Of a stretch of DNA of 64,000 nucleotides, positions 41,804 to 50,196 are shown piece after piece. The notes beneath the pieces were generated by a model. That model did not search any database and was not told where the DNA came from. It saw only the letters and a list, made by a program, of their open reading frames with translations. This stretch comes from Paenibacillus guangzhouensis (lineage in GTDB: Bacteria; Bacillota; Bacilli; Paenibacillales; Paenibacillaceae): contig NZ_CP045293.1 of assembly GCF_009363075.1 (NCBI RefSeq), positions 4,030,001-4,094,000 of the forward strand, given 5' to 3'. Position 1 is the first letter of the stretch. Each line of letters starts with the position of its first letter. The position numbers and the translations under genes are program-made.

Positions 41804-44092
41804 ATGCGAAAAGCGCTTCAACTTAAACAACTGTCCCATTCTACCTTTCGAAAACTATTAATCTATTTCATCGCCATTATTATGCTGTTCGTGGCGTTCA
41901 GTTTGTTCTCGTTAACGCTGTATCAACGGAACATCCAGAACGAGATCATTCAATATAATAGTGAGAACTTGAAGTTCACGACGCGCAACTTCGAGCAATA
42001 TTTCGAATTGATTAATAGTCTGCTGGTCAATTTCTATGTCAATAACACCAATCTTCAAGAATTAGATGCAAAGAATTTCAAATATGTTAGCGCTTCCAAA
42101 GTAATTGATGACTTGCGCGAAACAATCGGCAACTCCCAGCTCCACCTCTATAACCTGCTTGTATTCGACGAGCAGCATGGGATGGTGCTGGATTCGCTGC
42201 GCGGCGCAGATGAGGAGAAGATGATTAGCCGCTTCTATCATCATTTTCAATACAACCTGGATTTCTGGAAGGAATCGCTCGCTGCGCAGCAATCCTTCTT
42301 CATGTTGCCTGCGACGAACTTCACAAACGTATATGACCCGTCAGTTCCATCAGAATCGCCGCTCGTCTTTCCCCTGCTCGTCAAGAGCAAGCTGATTCCG
42401 AACTACGCGATGCTCGCCTTGATCGATGCGAAGAGCATTAACACGGCATTTCATCAATCGATCAATAGCAATTTCTATATCCTGGACAAGCAAGGACAGC
42501 CGCTCTTCGTCACCAACAATACGGATGAGAAGGCACTCCCGGCCCTACCTACAGATCAGTCTTGGATCTTAATGGATCACAATTATTATTTCTACCAACA
42601 AGGGAGTACTTCGGGTTATACCTATGTCAACATCGTTCCCGCGGACGCGCTATCCGCGCAATATACGAAACTTCATATTACGTTAATTACGCTGCTCGTA
42701 GTCTCCATCATCATTAGCGTCATTGCGTCGGTCGTGTTCAGTATGCGATTCAATAACCCTGTCCAGAAAATTATTGATACGATTCGCGACTTGAATCATA
42801 AGGATCTGGTCGCCGATCATCGAAACCAGTTCGACTTCATTCGCGAAAATATCGGGATGCTCATTCAATCCCATCAACAGACGTCAAGCGACCTAAGCCA
42901 AAAGACCTCCCTTCTACAGCACTACGACATCATGAATCAACTCAAAAAAATCAGAGGCAGTCATCGGCAAGAAGAAGCTGGTGCTCCGAAAAATCAAGCG
43001 CCTTTCCGCTTCATCTTATTCCAGTTCTCGCCGAATAAACGCTATTATGAAGCGTTTCGGATGAGCGTCGAACGGAGTACGCATTTTATGGCGGAATATG
43101 TGAGTCAGATCGTCCACAAGGAATCACCGCAGTCTCTTATTTTCCAGACGGAACCGAATCAAATCGTACTCCTTCATTACTTGAAGGACACGGAGCCGGA
43201 AGCGGAGCAGAGCGCACAGTTCGAGACGCATTTGATCCGTATTAAGCAACTGCTCGAAGCTGACAAAGAATACGGATTCTACTCCATCGCTGTAAGTTCG
43301 CTATACCCGCACACGGCCCAGGTGACGCAAGCCTATGAGGAGGCACTCCTGCGGATTAAACATCGTCCGTTCGATGATTCGACGATTATTCTAAGGGATG
43401 AACCGATACACAGCGAACGGCTGCTATATACGAACCATTTCGAGCAAGAGCTTCATCTGCACTTGCAGGAAGGCAATGTCCAGCAAGCCTGGCATATTCT
43501 CGACCGAACACTCGCACAACTGCAGAAGAAGAATCCAAGCATGTATCATTACAACAAGTTCCTAGAAGAGATGACGGACAAAGTACTGCGGATCGTCTAT
43601 TCGCTCCAGCTCGATGCCGAGCCTCTCGCACAAGAAGCAGCCGCACGTCTGCCGGTCTATACGATGAAGGATCTGGAGCAGTACTTCAAAGATCTGATCG
43701 AATCCGCTTGTCAGTTCATCCGTGATCATAAGGAAGTCATCGATCCCATCGTACGGTTCGTACAGGACTACCTCGCGAATCATTATGCTGAAGCTGTCAC
43801 GCTGGATATCGTAGCGGACAAACTTAAGATTACGCCAAGCTACTTATCCACCTACTATAAGGAGAAGACGGGAACGAATTTCGTGGATGCGGTCAATAAA
43901 TATCGCGTCGAGCAAGCAAGCACCCTCCTCCTGCATACGGATCTCTTCGTTCAAGAGATTGCTGTTCAGACCGGGTTCCTGAATATCAGTTCCTTCAATC
44001 GGGTGTTCAAGAAATTCACAGGCATTACTGCGAGTGATTATCGTCGCAACGCTTCCCGCGTCTATGAGCCTGAAGAAGACTTTCCCGCGTAA
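41804..44092 (+). CDS. Membrane-anchored AraC-family regulator
   Basis: A 762-residue regulator with a sensor architecture. One helix lies at about residues 20-42 (LLIYFIAIIMLFVAFSLFSL). A large extracytoplasmic, probably Cache-like, domain runs to a second helix at about residues 292-312 (ITLLVVSIIISVIASVVFSM). A cytosolic linker follows. The C-terminal AraC double helix-turn-helix spans residues 650-750 (LDIVADKLKITPSYLSTYYK; EIAVQTGFLNISSFNRVFKK). Such regulators are typical partners of lplABC-type importers in Paenibacillus, sensing an extracellular sugar and activating the importer. Here it is divergent from one. The ligand is unknown. Confidence 0.92.
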   Translation: MRKALQLKQLSHSTFRKLLIYFIAIIMLFVAFSLFSLTLYQRNIQNEIIQYNSENLKFTTRNFEQYFELINSLLVNFYVNNTNLQELDAKNFKYVSASKVIDDLRETIGNSQLHLYNLLVFDEQHGMVLDSLRGADEEKMISRFYHHFQYNLDFWKESLAAQQSFFMLPATNFTNVYDPSVPSESPLVFPLLVKSKLIPNYAMLALIDAKSINTAFHQSINSNFYILDKQGQPLFVTNNTDEKALPALPTDQSWILMDHNYYFYQQGSTSGYTYVNIVPADALSAQYTKLHITLITLLVVSIIISVIASVVFSMRFNNPVQKIIDTIRDLNHKDLVADHRNQFDFIRENIGMLIQSHQQTSSDLSQKTSLLQHYDIMNQLKKIRGSHRQEEAGAPKNQAPFRFILFQFSPNKRYYEAFRMSVERSTHFMAEYVSQIVHKESPQSLIFQTEPNQIVLLHYLKDTEPEAEQSAQFETHLIRIKQLLEADKEYGFYSIAVSSLYPHTAQVTQAYEEALLRIKHRPFDDSTIILRDEPIHSERLLYTNHFEQELHLHLQEGNVQQAWHILDRTLAQLQKKNPSMYHYNKFLEEMTDKVLRIVYSLQLDAEPLAQEAAARLPVYTMKDLEQYFKDLIESACQFIRDHKEVIDPIVRFVQDYLANHYAEAVTLDIVADKLKITPSYLSTYYKEKTGTNFVDAVNKYRVEQASTLLLHTDLFVQEIAVQTGFLNISSFNRVFKKFTGITASDYRRNASRVYEPEEDFPA

Positions 44093-44189
44093 TTGTAAAG
44101 ATGGGGCTGGTAATTTTAACATGATTATTCCAACTACAGACTGGCGTAGTTCGGGGGGGTTTGTGTTAGAATATAGCGGGGGGGATTCA

Positions 44190-44732
44190 ATGAGCCGTGT
44201 TTTCAATTGGTTGTTGCAGCGTGAGAAACGGGTATTCCTATGGATAAACGGCCGCTTGCATCATAAATTTCTGAACTTCATCTTGTACTACATCACGCAT
44301 TTAGGCGGTGCAACGCTAACGATCTGCATCACCTCCGTGCTAGCGATTCTGGCACCTCATCCATGGAATCGGGTCGGCCTGCAATCCCTGATCGCACTTG
44401 GGCTCAGTCACATTCCTGTGGCCATTATCAAAAAATTATATCCACGTATTCGCCCGCATCTCGCACATCCGCAGACGAATACATTTCGCAAACCGCTGGT
44501 CGATCATTCATTTCCATCGGGTCATTCCACGGCTATCTTCTCAATGCTCGTGCCGATGATGATTCAGTTCCCGGCGCTTACACTCGTACTACTGCCGCTG
44601 GCGCTCATCGTTGCGTTATCGCGAATCTATCTCGGGCTTCATTACCCATCGGATTGCTTCGCCGGTGCCTTCATTGGTACCTTGTTCGCGGTAATTACCG
44701 TATCGTGCTGGCCAGCTTCGATTTTAGCTTGA
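44190..44732 (+). CDS. PAP2-family membrane phosphatase
   Basis: A 180-residue phosphatase starting at the ATG at 44190, with GGGGGGG just upstream; the longer frame overlaps the AraC gene. All three PAP2 motifs are present: KKLYPRIRPHL (KxxxxxxRP), PSGHSTAIFS with the catalytic-acid His, and SRIYLGLHYPSDCFAG with the nucleophilic His. Four to five membrane helices (e.g. LTICITSVLAILAPH; TLVLLPLALIVALSRIYL). Likely substrates are undecaprenyl pyrophosphate or phosphatidylglycerol phosphate; sequence alone does not distinguish these. Monocistronic with its own terminator. Confidence 0.9.
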   Translation: MSRVFNWLLQREKRVFLWINGRLHHKFLNFILYYITHLGGATLTICITSVLAILAPHPWNRVGLQSLIALGLSHIPVAIIKKLYPRIRPHLAHPQTNTFRKPLVDHSFPSGHSTAIFSMLVPMMIQFPALTLVLLPLALIVALSRIYLGLHYPSDCFAGAFIGTLFAVITVSCWPASILA

Positions 44733-44736
44733 ATCA

Positions 44737-44777
44737 AAAAACCTCCGTTCACACGCAAATGTGATACGGAGGTTTCT
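44737..44777 (+). terminator. Terminator after the PAP2 gene
   Basis: AAACCTCCGT-TCACA and TGTGA-ACGGAGGTTT form a stem ending in a T-containing run (TTTCTTATT). Confidence 0.78.
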
Positions 44778-44812
44778 TATTCGTGGCATATCAGATATCG
44801 TCTATCACGAGA

Positions 44813-45571
44813 TTACTCAGCTTGTTCATCGTCTTCTTCTTGATCAACGATCGCCGCTTCAGCCTGCTGTGCAGCGATTTTGCGCTCTTGATAAGCCTTA
44901 AGCGCTTCTTCCCCGATCACAACCTCAACGCGGTGAATATTCATGCCTTTGCCCATGAACTTCTGCTCATATTCGGTCATGACATGTTCTTCGTTCAGTC
45001 CGTTCCGATGCAAGTTCAAGGAGATATTCGTCATTTGAAGCCCCATATCCGCGAAGGAATTAAGCGAGAACTCGAACAATGTCTCGGAATCGGTCTTGAA
45101 ATGAATTTCGCCCTGCGCATTCATGACGCCGATGTACTTGTCCACAAAACGATGATGCGTTAAGCGGCGGCGTGCATGACGCGCCTTCGGCCACGGATCG
45201 CTGAAATTCAAGTAGACGCGTGTAATTTCACCCGGAGCGAAAATATCTTCCAGCGTCTCAATATTCGCACGTGCTAACGCTACGTTCGGCGGGCTGTCTA
45301 CCCCTTGCTCAGCCCATACATTGCGGGCCTTCTCACTCGCGCGGCGAACCAATTCATCGTACATATCCATCCCGATGAAGTTCACGTCCGGGTACTTCGC
45401 GCTCATACGGCTGACGAATTGACCTTTACCCATGCCCAGCTCGACATAAATCGGACGGTCATTGCCGAAGAACTCGTGCCAACGACCTTTATACGTATGG
45501 GGTTCAAGAACAACAAGATCCGTCTGCTGTTCCAGGTTCTCTCGAATCCCTTTTCTTCCTCTTAGACGCAT
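44813..45571 (-). CDS. trmB: tRNA (guanine-N7)-methyltransferase
   Basis: A 252-residue TrmB, the enzyme making m7G46 in tRNA. The S-adenosylmethionine site is in PIYVELGMGKGQFVSRMSAK, with the family block FIGMDMYDELVRRASEKARN and the RNA-binding/catalytic DPWPKARHARRRLTHHRF segment (NFSDPWPK). The C-terminus has an acidic tail (EAAIVDQEEDDEQAE) longer than in many relatives. Preceded by TAGGAGG. Monocistronic. Confidence 0.96.
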   Translation of the reverse strand: MRLRGRKGIRENLEQQTDLVVLEPHTYKGRWHEFFGNDRPIYVELGMGKGQFVSRMSAKYPDVNFIGMDMYDELVRRASEKARNVWAEQGVDSPPNVALARANIETLEDIFAPGEITRVYLNFSDPWPKARHARRRLTHHRFVDKYIGVMNAQGEIHFKTDSETLFEFSLNSFADMGLQMTNISLNLHRNGLNEEHVMTEYEQKFMGKGMNIHRVEVVIGEEALKAYQERKIAAQQAEAAIVDQEEDDEQAE

Positions 45572-45779
45572 GATAAATCCTCCTAAGCTATTCTAAAGCT
45601 ATATTGTGCCGAAGAAAGCGCAAAAAGTAAAGAGGATGTTCTTGTTAGGAGGGAGAAAATACGTCGAGGGATGATAGGCGACGCATGGAGCGATAGATGT
45701 GGAGATTGGGTTGATCATTGGAAAGGACTGGGTGGTGCGGCGATTTGGGGGGCCGTGACTTGGTGGCGTGGCAATGCTA
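45572..45779. other. Non-coding region upstream of the minisatellite
   Basis: Low-complexity, G-rich upper-strand sequence with no open reading frame showing a ribosome site, no recognised motif and no inverted repeat. It includes the short promoter region of trmB near 45572-45620; I see no strong -35/-10 pair there. Confidence 0.35.
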
Positions 45780-45886
45780 ACGTAGAGTTTAGCAGGAGCT
45801 TTAACGGTGGGGGCTGCTATCGTGGAGTTTTGCAGGAACTTTAGTGGCGGGGGCTACTATCGTGGAGTTTTGCATGAACTTTAGCG
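45780..45886. repeat. 40-base tandem repeat, about 2.7 copies
   Basis: Consecutive units begin CGTAGAGTTTAGCAGGAGCT, CGTGGAGTTTTGCAGGAACT and CGTGGAGTTTTGCATGAACT, each followed by TTTA/TTAG and a G-rich block (GGTGGGGGCTGCTAT, GGCGGGGGCTACTAT). The third copy is incomplete. Positions 1-25 of the units are about 85-90 percent alike. A diverged intergenic minisatellite; no coding role is apparent. Confidence 0.75.
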
Positions 45887-46123
45887 TATATCCCCCTGCC
45901 AGCTCCTCTATATTGGATATTTGCCGTTACTTTGTTCATTTCAGGCTTCATATCGGCTAATTCATCGATCTATCGTGCAGGAATCCAGTATATGTGGAAC
46001 CACGGCATGAAATAAGACTTATATGCTGGAAGATATACAGGATAGGTTACCCTATTGTTCCATTACGACCGCGTGTCCTCCCCCATCACCCCTCGGGCCT
46101 CGAACCACCGTACCACCGAAAGC
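45887..46123. other. Non-coding region with no recognised feature
   Basis: AT/GC mixed sequence between the repeat and the gene at 46124. No frame longer than about 35 codons with a ribosome site and no convincing promoter, terminator or palindrome were seen. It may be decayed coding DNA, but I cannot show that. Confidence 0.3.
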
Positions 46124-46429
46124 TTATTTTTTCACGATAATCTTGCGTAAGACTAGCACTTTACTCCGTCTGAAAAATGTCGCGAGCACTCGCTCGTTAT
46201 TCCGCAGCCTCAGCTTGCGCGCATTAGCCTTGGACAGCCGAATCTCCTTGCCCGTATCCCCTTCCAGGGACATTAACTCTACGAACAGCTGCACCCGCGT
46301 CTTCCCTCTCACCACGGTGATTCGTCCGTTTGCCCCTAATTTCTCTTGAATGCTCGCGTTAAGCCCAATGTGGAATGGTCCGCCAAGCGGCGTCTGAATG
46401 CGAATGATCCCTCGTGCTGATCTCCTCAT
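46124..46429 (-). CDS. Small basic protein of unknown function
   Basis: A 101-residue protein, strongly basic (many Arg and Lys, few acids), preceded by AAGGAAT-type spacing only. The sequence includes FHIGLNASIQEKLGANGRIT, VRGKTRVQLFVELMSLEGDT and IRLSKANARKLRLRNNERVL. The last segment has the alternating pattern of a double-psi beta-barrel or other small nucleic-acid-binding barrel. No family recognised and the start is not certain. Possibly a sporulation- or DNA-associated protein; the sequence alone does not tell. Confidence 0.55.
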   Translation of the reverse strand: MRRSARGIIRIQTPLGGPFHIGLNASIQEKLGANGRITVVRGKTRVQLFVELMSLEGDTGKEIRLSKANARKLRLRNNERVLATFFRRSKVLVLRKIIVKK

Positions 46430-46526
46430 GCGATATTCCTTCCTTCTGTTCGGATCTACTGTAATATATACATCCGGCCCAGGTCAGGTGATGAGGAACA
46501 CTCGTCGCAAACGCAGTCATCACACA

Positions 46527-46565
46527 ATAAAAAATCCGAACGCACATGCCGTGCACTCGGATTCC
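46527..46565 (-). terminator. Terminator of the 60-residue protein gene
   Basis: AATCCGA and TCGGATT arms with additional TGCAC/GTGCG pairing, followed on the minus strand by TTTTTTATTG. Confidence 0.7.
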
Positions 46566-46592
46566 AATCGTCATATTTCTAAATCAACTTCA

Positions 46593-46775
46593 TTAATGTA
46601 CGTTCTCTTCAAGTTCGAACTTGCGTTCAATCGCGGAGTTCAATTTGCGGCGAGCGGAAGCCGCTACCTCTCGATTCTCATTAAACTGGATACCCGTTAA
46701 TGCCATCGCTTCATTCAGCGTCAGTTCAACCAACACTTTCTCTGTTCCTTGCGAACCTTTAACTTCGGTATGCAT
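46593..46775 (-). CDS. Small conserved-looking protein of unknown function
   Basis: A 60-residue protein starting at the ATG at 46775, for which AGAGGTG lies 6 bases upstream; an ATG 2 codons earlier overlaps that site. The product is helical and acidic-amphipathic (VLVELTLNEAMALTGIQFNE, then VAASARRKLNSAIERKFELE) with no signal peptide. Length and composition resemble small sporulation-type or regulatory proteins, but I do not recognise a family. Monocistronic with its own terminator. Confidence 0.6.
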   Translation of the reverse strand: MHTEVKGSQGTEKVLVELTLNEAMALTGIQFNENREVAASARRKLNSAIERKFELEENVH

Positions 46776-47033
46776 TGACATCACCTCTTAGCGTTATTGT
46801 GTTCAGAAACAAGAAAAATTATGAAAATACGTATGCGAATTAATGGATAAAATCGCTGTTGCTGATAGTTGTAATATAACATAACATGTAAGGTTTTTCA
46901 AGTCCCAAATGGCCTGACTTGGCTTCAAATCAAGGGAAATAATTCGATTTTTCATGCCTTTATTGGTACAATAGGAAAATGATTAACAAACTAGAAATAT
47001 CGCTGAAATGCAATAAAGGAGCAAGCCTTACCC

Positions 47034-47987
47034 ATGATAACGACCGAACCGAATCATCCCCTGCTCTGGGGAGATAAACGATTCCATACATGGAACGCTG
47101 AAATGCGGGAGCAGTTCGGAAATAAAGTATTCAAAGTGATGCTCGACGCCGGATTTACCTGCCCGAACCGCGATGGCTCCATCGCCAAGGGCGGATGTAC
47201 CTTCTGCAGTGCGAGAGGATCAGGTGACTTCGCTGGGAGCCGCCGCGATGATCTGGTGACCCAGTTTAATAAAATCCGAGATCTCCAGCATCAGAAGTGG
47301 CCGAACGCGAGTTATATCGGCTATTTCCAAGCCTATACGAATACGTATGCGCCGGTTGAGGAGCTGCGCGAATATTTCGAGGTCATCCTTCAACAGCCAG
47401 GCGTAGTCGGCCTCTCGATCGCCACACGTCCAGATTGTCTGCCAGATGATGTCGTCGAATACTTGGCAGAGCTGAACGAGCGGACGTACCTCTGGGTCGA
47501 GATGGGTCTACAGACCATCCATGAATCCTCGTCCGAGCTCATTAACCGCGCGCATGATACGCAATGTTATCTCGATGCGGTTGCGAAGCTGCGCAAGCAT
47601 AACATCCGGGTCTGTACCCATATTATTTATGGGCTTCCACAGGAAACCCACGAAATGATGCTCGATACGGGACGTGCCGTCGCCCAGATGGATGTGCAAG
47701 GCATTAAGATTCACCTCCTCCACCTCATGCGCAAGACCCCGATGGTGAAGCAATATGAAGCTGGATTGCTCCGCTTCCTCGAGCAAGACGAATACATTAA
47801 GCTAATTGTCGACTCGCTCGAATTCCTTCCGCCGGAGATGATCGTCCATCGCCTAACAGGTGACGCACCGCGCGATCTATTGATCGGACCGACATGGAGC
47901 CTTAAGAAATGGGAAGTGCTCAATAGCATCGACGCAGAACTCAAGGCACGCGATTCCTGGCAGGGCAAGTTCTGGAGGGGGCGCTAA
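47034..47987 (+). CDS. mnmL: Radical SAM tRNA wobble-uridine enzyme, YtqA/MnmL-like
   Basis: A 317-residue radical SAM protein of the YtqA (TIGR01212-type) family. The iron-sulfur cysteines lie in FTCPNRDGSIAKGGCTFCSA, spaced wider than the usual CxxxCxxC, as is typical of this family. Further conserved blocks are LRFLEQDEYIKLIVDSLEFL and VHRLTGDAPRDLLIGPTW. In Gram-positive bacteria this family has been linked to the removal of the carboxymethyl group of cmnm5(s2)U to give nm5(s2)U in tRNA (my recollection of published work). The methyltransferase MnmM follows 1 base after the stop, supporting one pathway. Preceded by AAAGGAG. Confidence 0.88.
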   Translation: MITTEPNHPLLWGDKRFHTWNAEMREQFGNKVFKVMLDAGFTCPNRDGSIAKGGCTFCSARGSGDFAGSRRDDLVTQFNKIRDLQHQKWPNASYIGYFQAYTNTYAPVEELREYFEVILQQPGVVGLSIATRPDCLPDDVVEYLAELNERTYLWVEMGLQTIHESSSELINRAHDTQCYLDAVAKLRKHNIRVCTHIIYGLPQETHEMMLDTGRAVAQMDVQGIKIHLLHLMRKTPMVKQYEAGLLRFLEQDEYIKLIVDSLEFLPPEMIVHRLTGDAPRDLLIGPTWSLKKWEVLNSIDAELKARDSWQGKFWRGR

Positions 47988-47988
47988 G

Positions 47989-48636
47989 ATGGGCTTCCTC
48001 TCCGTTCTCAGCTTCGCCCAGAAGCTCGTCGCTGAACGCGCGCAGCTGGGCGATATCGTCGTGGACGCCACCGTGGGCACCGGTGTCGACACGCTGTTCC
48101 TCGCCAAGACGGTTGGCCCGCAGGGCACCGTCTACGGCTTCGACGTTCAGCCGCTCGCGCTAGAGCTAGCGCGCGAGCGGCTGAACGCAGCGGCCGCGCC
48201 TGGCGAAGCTGGCGCGGTAACCGCCGCCGCAGGCGCCCGCGCTTCGCGCAAGGGCGCTGGCGGCCTCGCCGCTGCTCGGCTGCTGCTACGCAGCCATGCC
48301 GAGCTTGCGGCGGCACTACCCGAGGCGGCGCACGGCCATGTCGCCGCCGTCATGTTCAATCTCGGCTACCTGCCGGTGGCCGAGATCGATGCTTCGGCGC
48401 GCGTCATCACGCTCGCCGAGACAACGCTGCCGGCGCTCGAAGCCTCGCTCCGCGTGCTGAAGCCGGGCGGCATCGTCACCATCGTCGTCTACCCCGGCCA
48501 TGAAGGCGGGGATACGGAAGGCGATGCCGTCGAAGCCTGGGCCGCGGCCTTGCCTGCCAGCGTCGGCCAGACCATTCTGTACCGGATGACGCAGCGTCCG
48601 AAGGCGCCATACGTCATCGCGGTCGAGAAGCGATAG
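47989..48636 (+). CDS. mnmM: tRNA mnm5-forming methyltransferase, YtqB/MnmM-like
   Basis: A 215-residue class I SAM methyltransferase of the YtqB family (VVDATVGTGVDTLFLAKTVG is the SAM motif, with VYGFDVQPLALELARERL following; VAAVMFNLGYLPVAEIDASA and VVYPGHEGGDTEGDAV are family hallmarks). It methylates nm5s2U34 of tRNA to mnm5s2U, coupled to the preceding radical SAM gene (1-base gap). A roughly 20-residue Ala/Gly-rich segment (PGEAGAVTAAAGARASRKGA and on) is inserted after the ERLNA strand relative to Bacillus YtqB. The underlying DNA is markedly GC-rich compared with the flanks. Confidence 0.9.
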   Translation: MGFLSVLSFAQKLVAERAQLGDIVVDATVGTGVDTLFLAKTVGPQGTVYGFDVQPLALELARERLNAAAAPGEAGAVTAAAGARASRKGAGGLAAARLLLRSHAELAAALPEAAHGHVAAVMFNLGYLPVAEIDASARVITLAETTLPALEASLRVLKPGGIVTIVVYPGHEGGDTEGDAVEAWAAALPASVGQTILYRMTQRPKAPYVIAVEKR

Positions 48637-48699
48637 ACATGACGAATTCATTATCGTAGATTCAGCTGTAATCAACCAATAGAGGAGGCCACCCGTAAC

Positions 48700-49095
48700 A
48701 TGAGTGTTCACAAAATTGAGCATGTTGGCATTATGGTACAATCGTTAGAGCGATCCATCACTTTCTATCAGGACGTAATCGGGTTACAATTACTACATAT
48801 CTTGCAGCCGACTGATCAAGTCCGTCTCGCCTTTCTTGCTTTTCCAGAATCATCCGAGACCGAGATTGAACTCGTCGAGAAGCCGAATAACAGCGACCTC
48901 TCGAATGAAGGCAAGGTCCACCACGTCGCGTTCACGGTGCAAGACATCGAATCCGAGCATGCTCGATTGCGTGAGCTAGGCATTCATCTGATTCATGACA
49001 CCATCGTTACGATTCCGAATGGAAGCAAATACTTCTTCTTCGAAGGGCCTGACCAAGAGCAGCTCGAGTTCTTCGAACCTGTAAGACAAGGCTAG
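48700..49095 (+). CDS. VOC-family (glyoxalase-like) protein
   Basis: A 131-residue vicinal-oxygen-chelate protein, preceded by GAGGAGG. It has two beta-alpha-beta-beta-beta modules; the likely metal ligands are the His in IEHVGIMV, the Glu in ETEIELVEKPN, the His in KVHHVAFTVQDIE and the Glu in QLEFFEP. The sequence is closest in pattern to methylmalonyl-CoA epimerase and lactoylglutathione lyase-like proteins. It is monomodular and cytosolic. Its role is not indicated by the neighbours (mnmM upstream, manA downstream). Confidence 0.88.
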   Translation: MSVHKIEHVGIMVQSLERSITFYQDVIGLQLLHILQPTDQVRLAFLAFPESSETEIELVEKPNNSDLSNEGKVHHVAFTVQDIESEHARLRELGIHLIHDTIVTIPNGSKYFFFEGPDQEQLEFFEPVRQG

Positions 49096-49167
49096 CATTC
49101 CATCAGAATCCTAATATATAATTTTCACCATCATGGCTGTTTATTTTGAAAGGAGCAATATTTCATC

Positions 49168-50130
49168 ATGACGCAAGCATATCCAATTCAATTCAAAGCT
49201 GAAATGAAAGAAAAAGTATGGGGAGGCCGCGCACTTGAGCAATTCGGACTTGAAATGCCGGATGGCGCTATCGGCGAAGGCTGGATGATCAGCGATCACC
49301 CGAACGGTCTAACCAAAGTCATTAACGGCGAATTTGCAGGCCTGAACTTAGAAGATATCCGCCACCGCGTTGGCAAAGAATGGTTCGGTACGAAATCGAA
49401 CATTGACGCAGATACACGCTTCCCGCTTTTGATCAAATTGCTCGATTGTAACGACGACCTATCCGTACAGGTTCACCCGAACGATGATTACGAGAAATTG
49501 CCTAAAGGTGAGCTCGGCAAGACGGAAATGTGGTATGTCCTTGATGCCAAGCCAGGCGCGAAAATCATCTACGGTCTGAAACCGGGCGTTACGCGCGAAC
49601 AGCTTGCTCACGCACTCGAAAATAACGAAGTGATGGACACGCTGCAGGAAGTTGAAGTCGTTCCTGGCGATTCCTTCTACATCCCTGCTGGAACGGTGCA
49701 TGCGCTCTGCTCCGGCGTAGTCGTCGCGGAAATTCAACAGAACTCCGATACGACATATCGTCTATATGATTACAACCGTCCAGGTCTCGATGGCGAGCTT
49801 CGTGAACTTCACATCGAAGATTCCCTGAACACTGTTGCATTTGGTGACTCCGGTGCGACATACATGAAGACGGAGACAGCACCTAACACATGGCTGTCCC
49901 TTGCGAAATCCCCTTACTTCCACGTAGAAAAAGGGATCGTTGCTGCCCCTTGGCAGCTCACGACGACGCCTGAGAGCTTCGTCATTCTCATCGTCTGTGA
50001 AGGCGAAGGAACATTGACGTGGGAGAACGGCCAAGAAACGCTGCAAGCTGGCCAATGCTTCTTGCTTCCTGCGAACTTAGGCAAGTACACCCTTGAAGGG
50101 AACTGCACGGTGCTTCGTTCTACCCTATGA
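49168..50130 (+). CDS. manA: Mannose-6-phosphate isomerase, class I
   Basis: A 320-residue zinc isomerase of the short Firmicutes type, converting mannose-6-phosphate and fructose-6-phosphate. Preceded by AAAGGAGC. The zinc motif LSVQVHPNDDYEKLPKGELG supplies the metal ligands, with Glu in KTEMWYVLDAKPGAK and the catalytic His in IPAGTVHALCSGVVVAEIQQ. The C-terminal cupin-like half ends VLRSTL. It links glycolysis to mannose utilisation or GDP-mannose supply. No other mannose genes flank it. Terminator immediately downstream. Confidence 0.95.
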   Translation: MTQAYPIQFKAEMKEKVWGGRALEQFGLEMPDGAIGEGWMISDHPNGLTKVINGEFAGLNLEDIRHRVGKEWFGTKSNIDADTRFPLLIKLLDCNDDLSVQVHPNDDYEKLPKGELGKTEMWYVLDAKPGAKIIYGLKPGVTREQLAHALENNEVMDTLQEVEVVPGDSFYIPAGTVHALCSGVVVAEIQQNSDTTYRLYDYNRPGLDGELRELHIEDSLNTVAFGDSGATYMKTETAPNTWLSLAKSPYFHVEKGIVAAPWQLTTTPESFVILIVCEGEGTLTWENGQETLQAGQCFLLPANLGKYTLEGNCTVLRSTL

Positions 50131-50135
50131 TAAGA

Positions 50136-50168
50136 CTCCAAGAGCGCAGCACTGAGCTGCGCTCTTGC
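50136..50168 (+). terminator. Terminator after manA
   Basis: AAGAGCGCAG and CTGCGCTCTT form a 10-base-pair perfect stem with a 6-7 base loop; the T-run after it is short (TTGCTAT). Confidence 0.65.
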
Positions 50169-50196
50169 TATATGATCGTGAGAGAGGATGAGCCGA

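Noticed and set aside
48008-48359. Overlapping Arg/Ala-rich frames on the minus strand opposite mnmM.
   Set aside because: Artefact of the GC-rich insertion, which keeps all frames open; no supporting start or motif.
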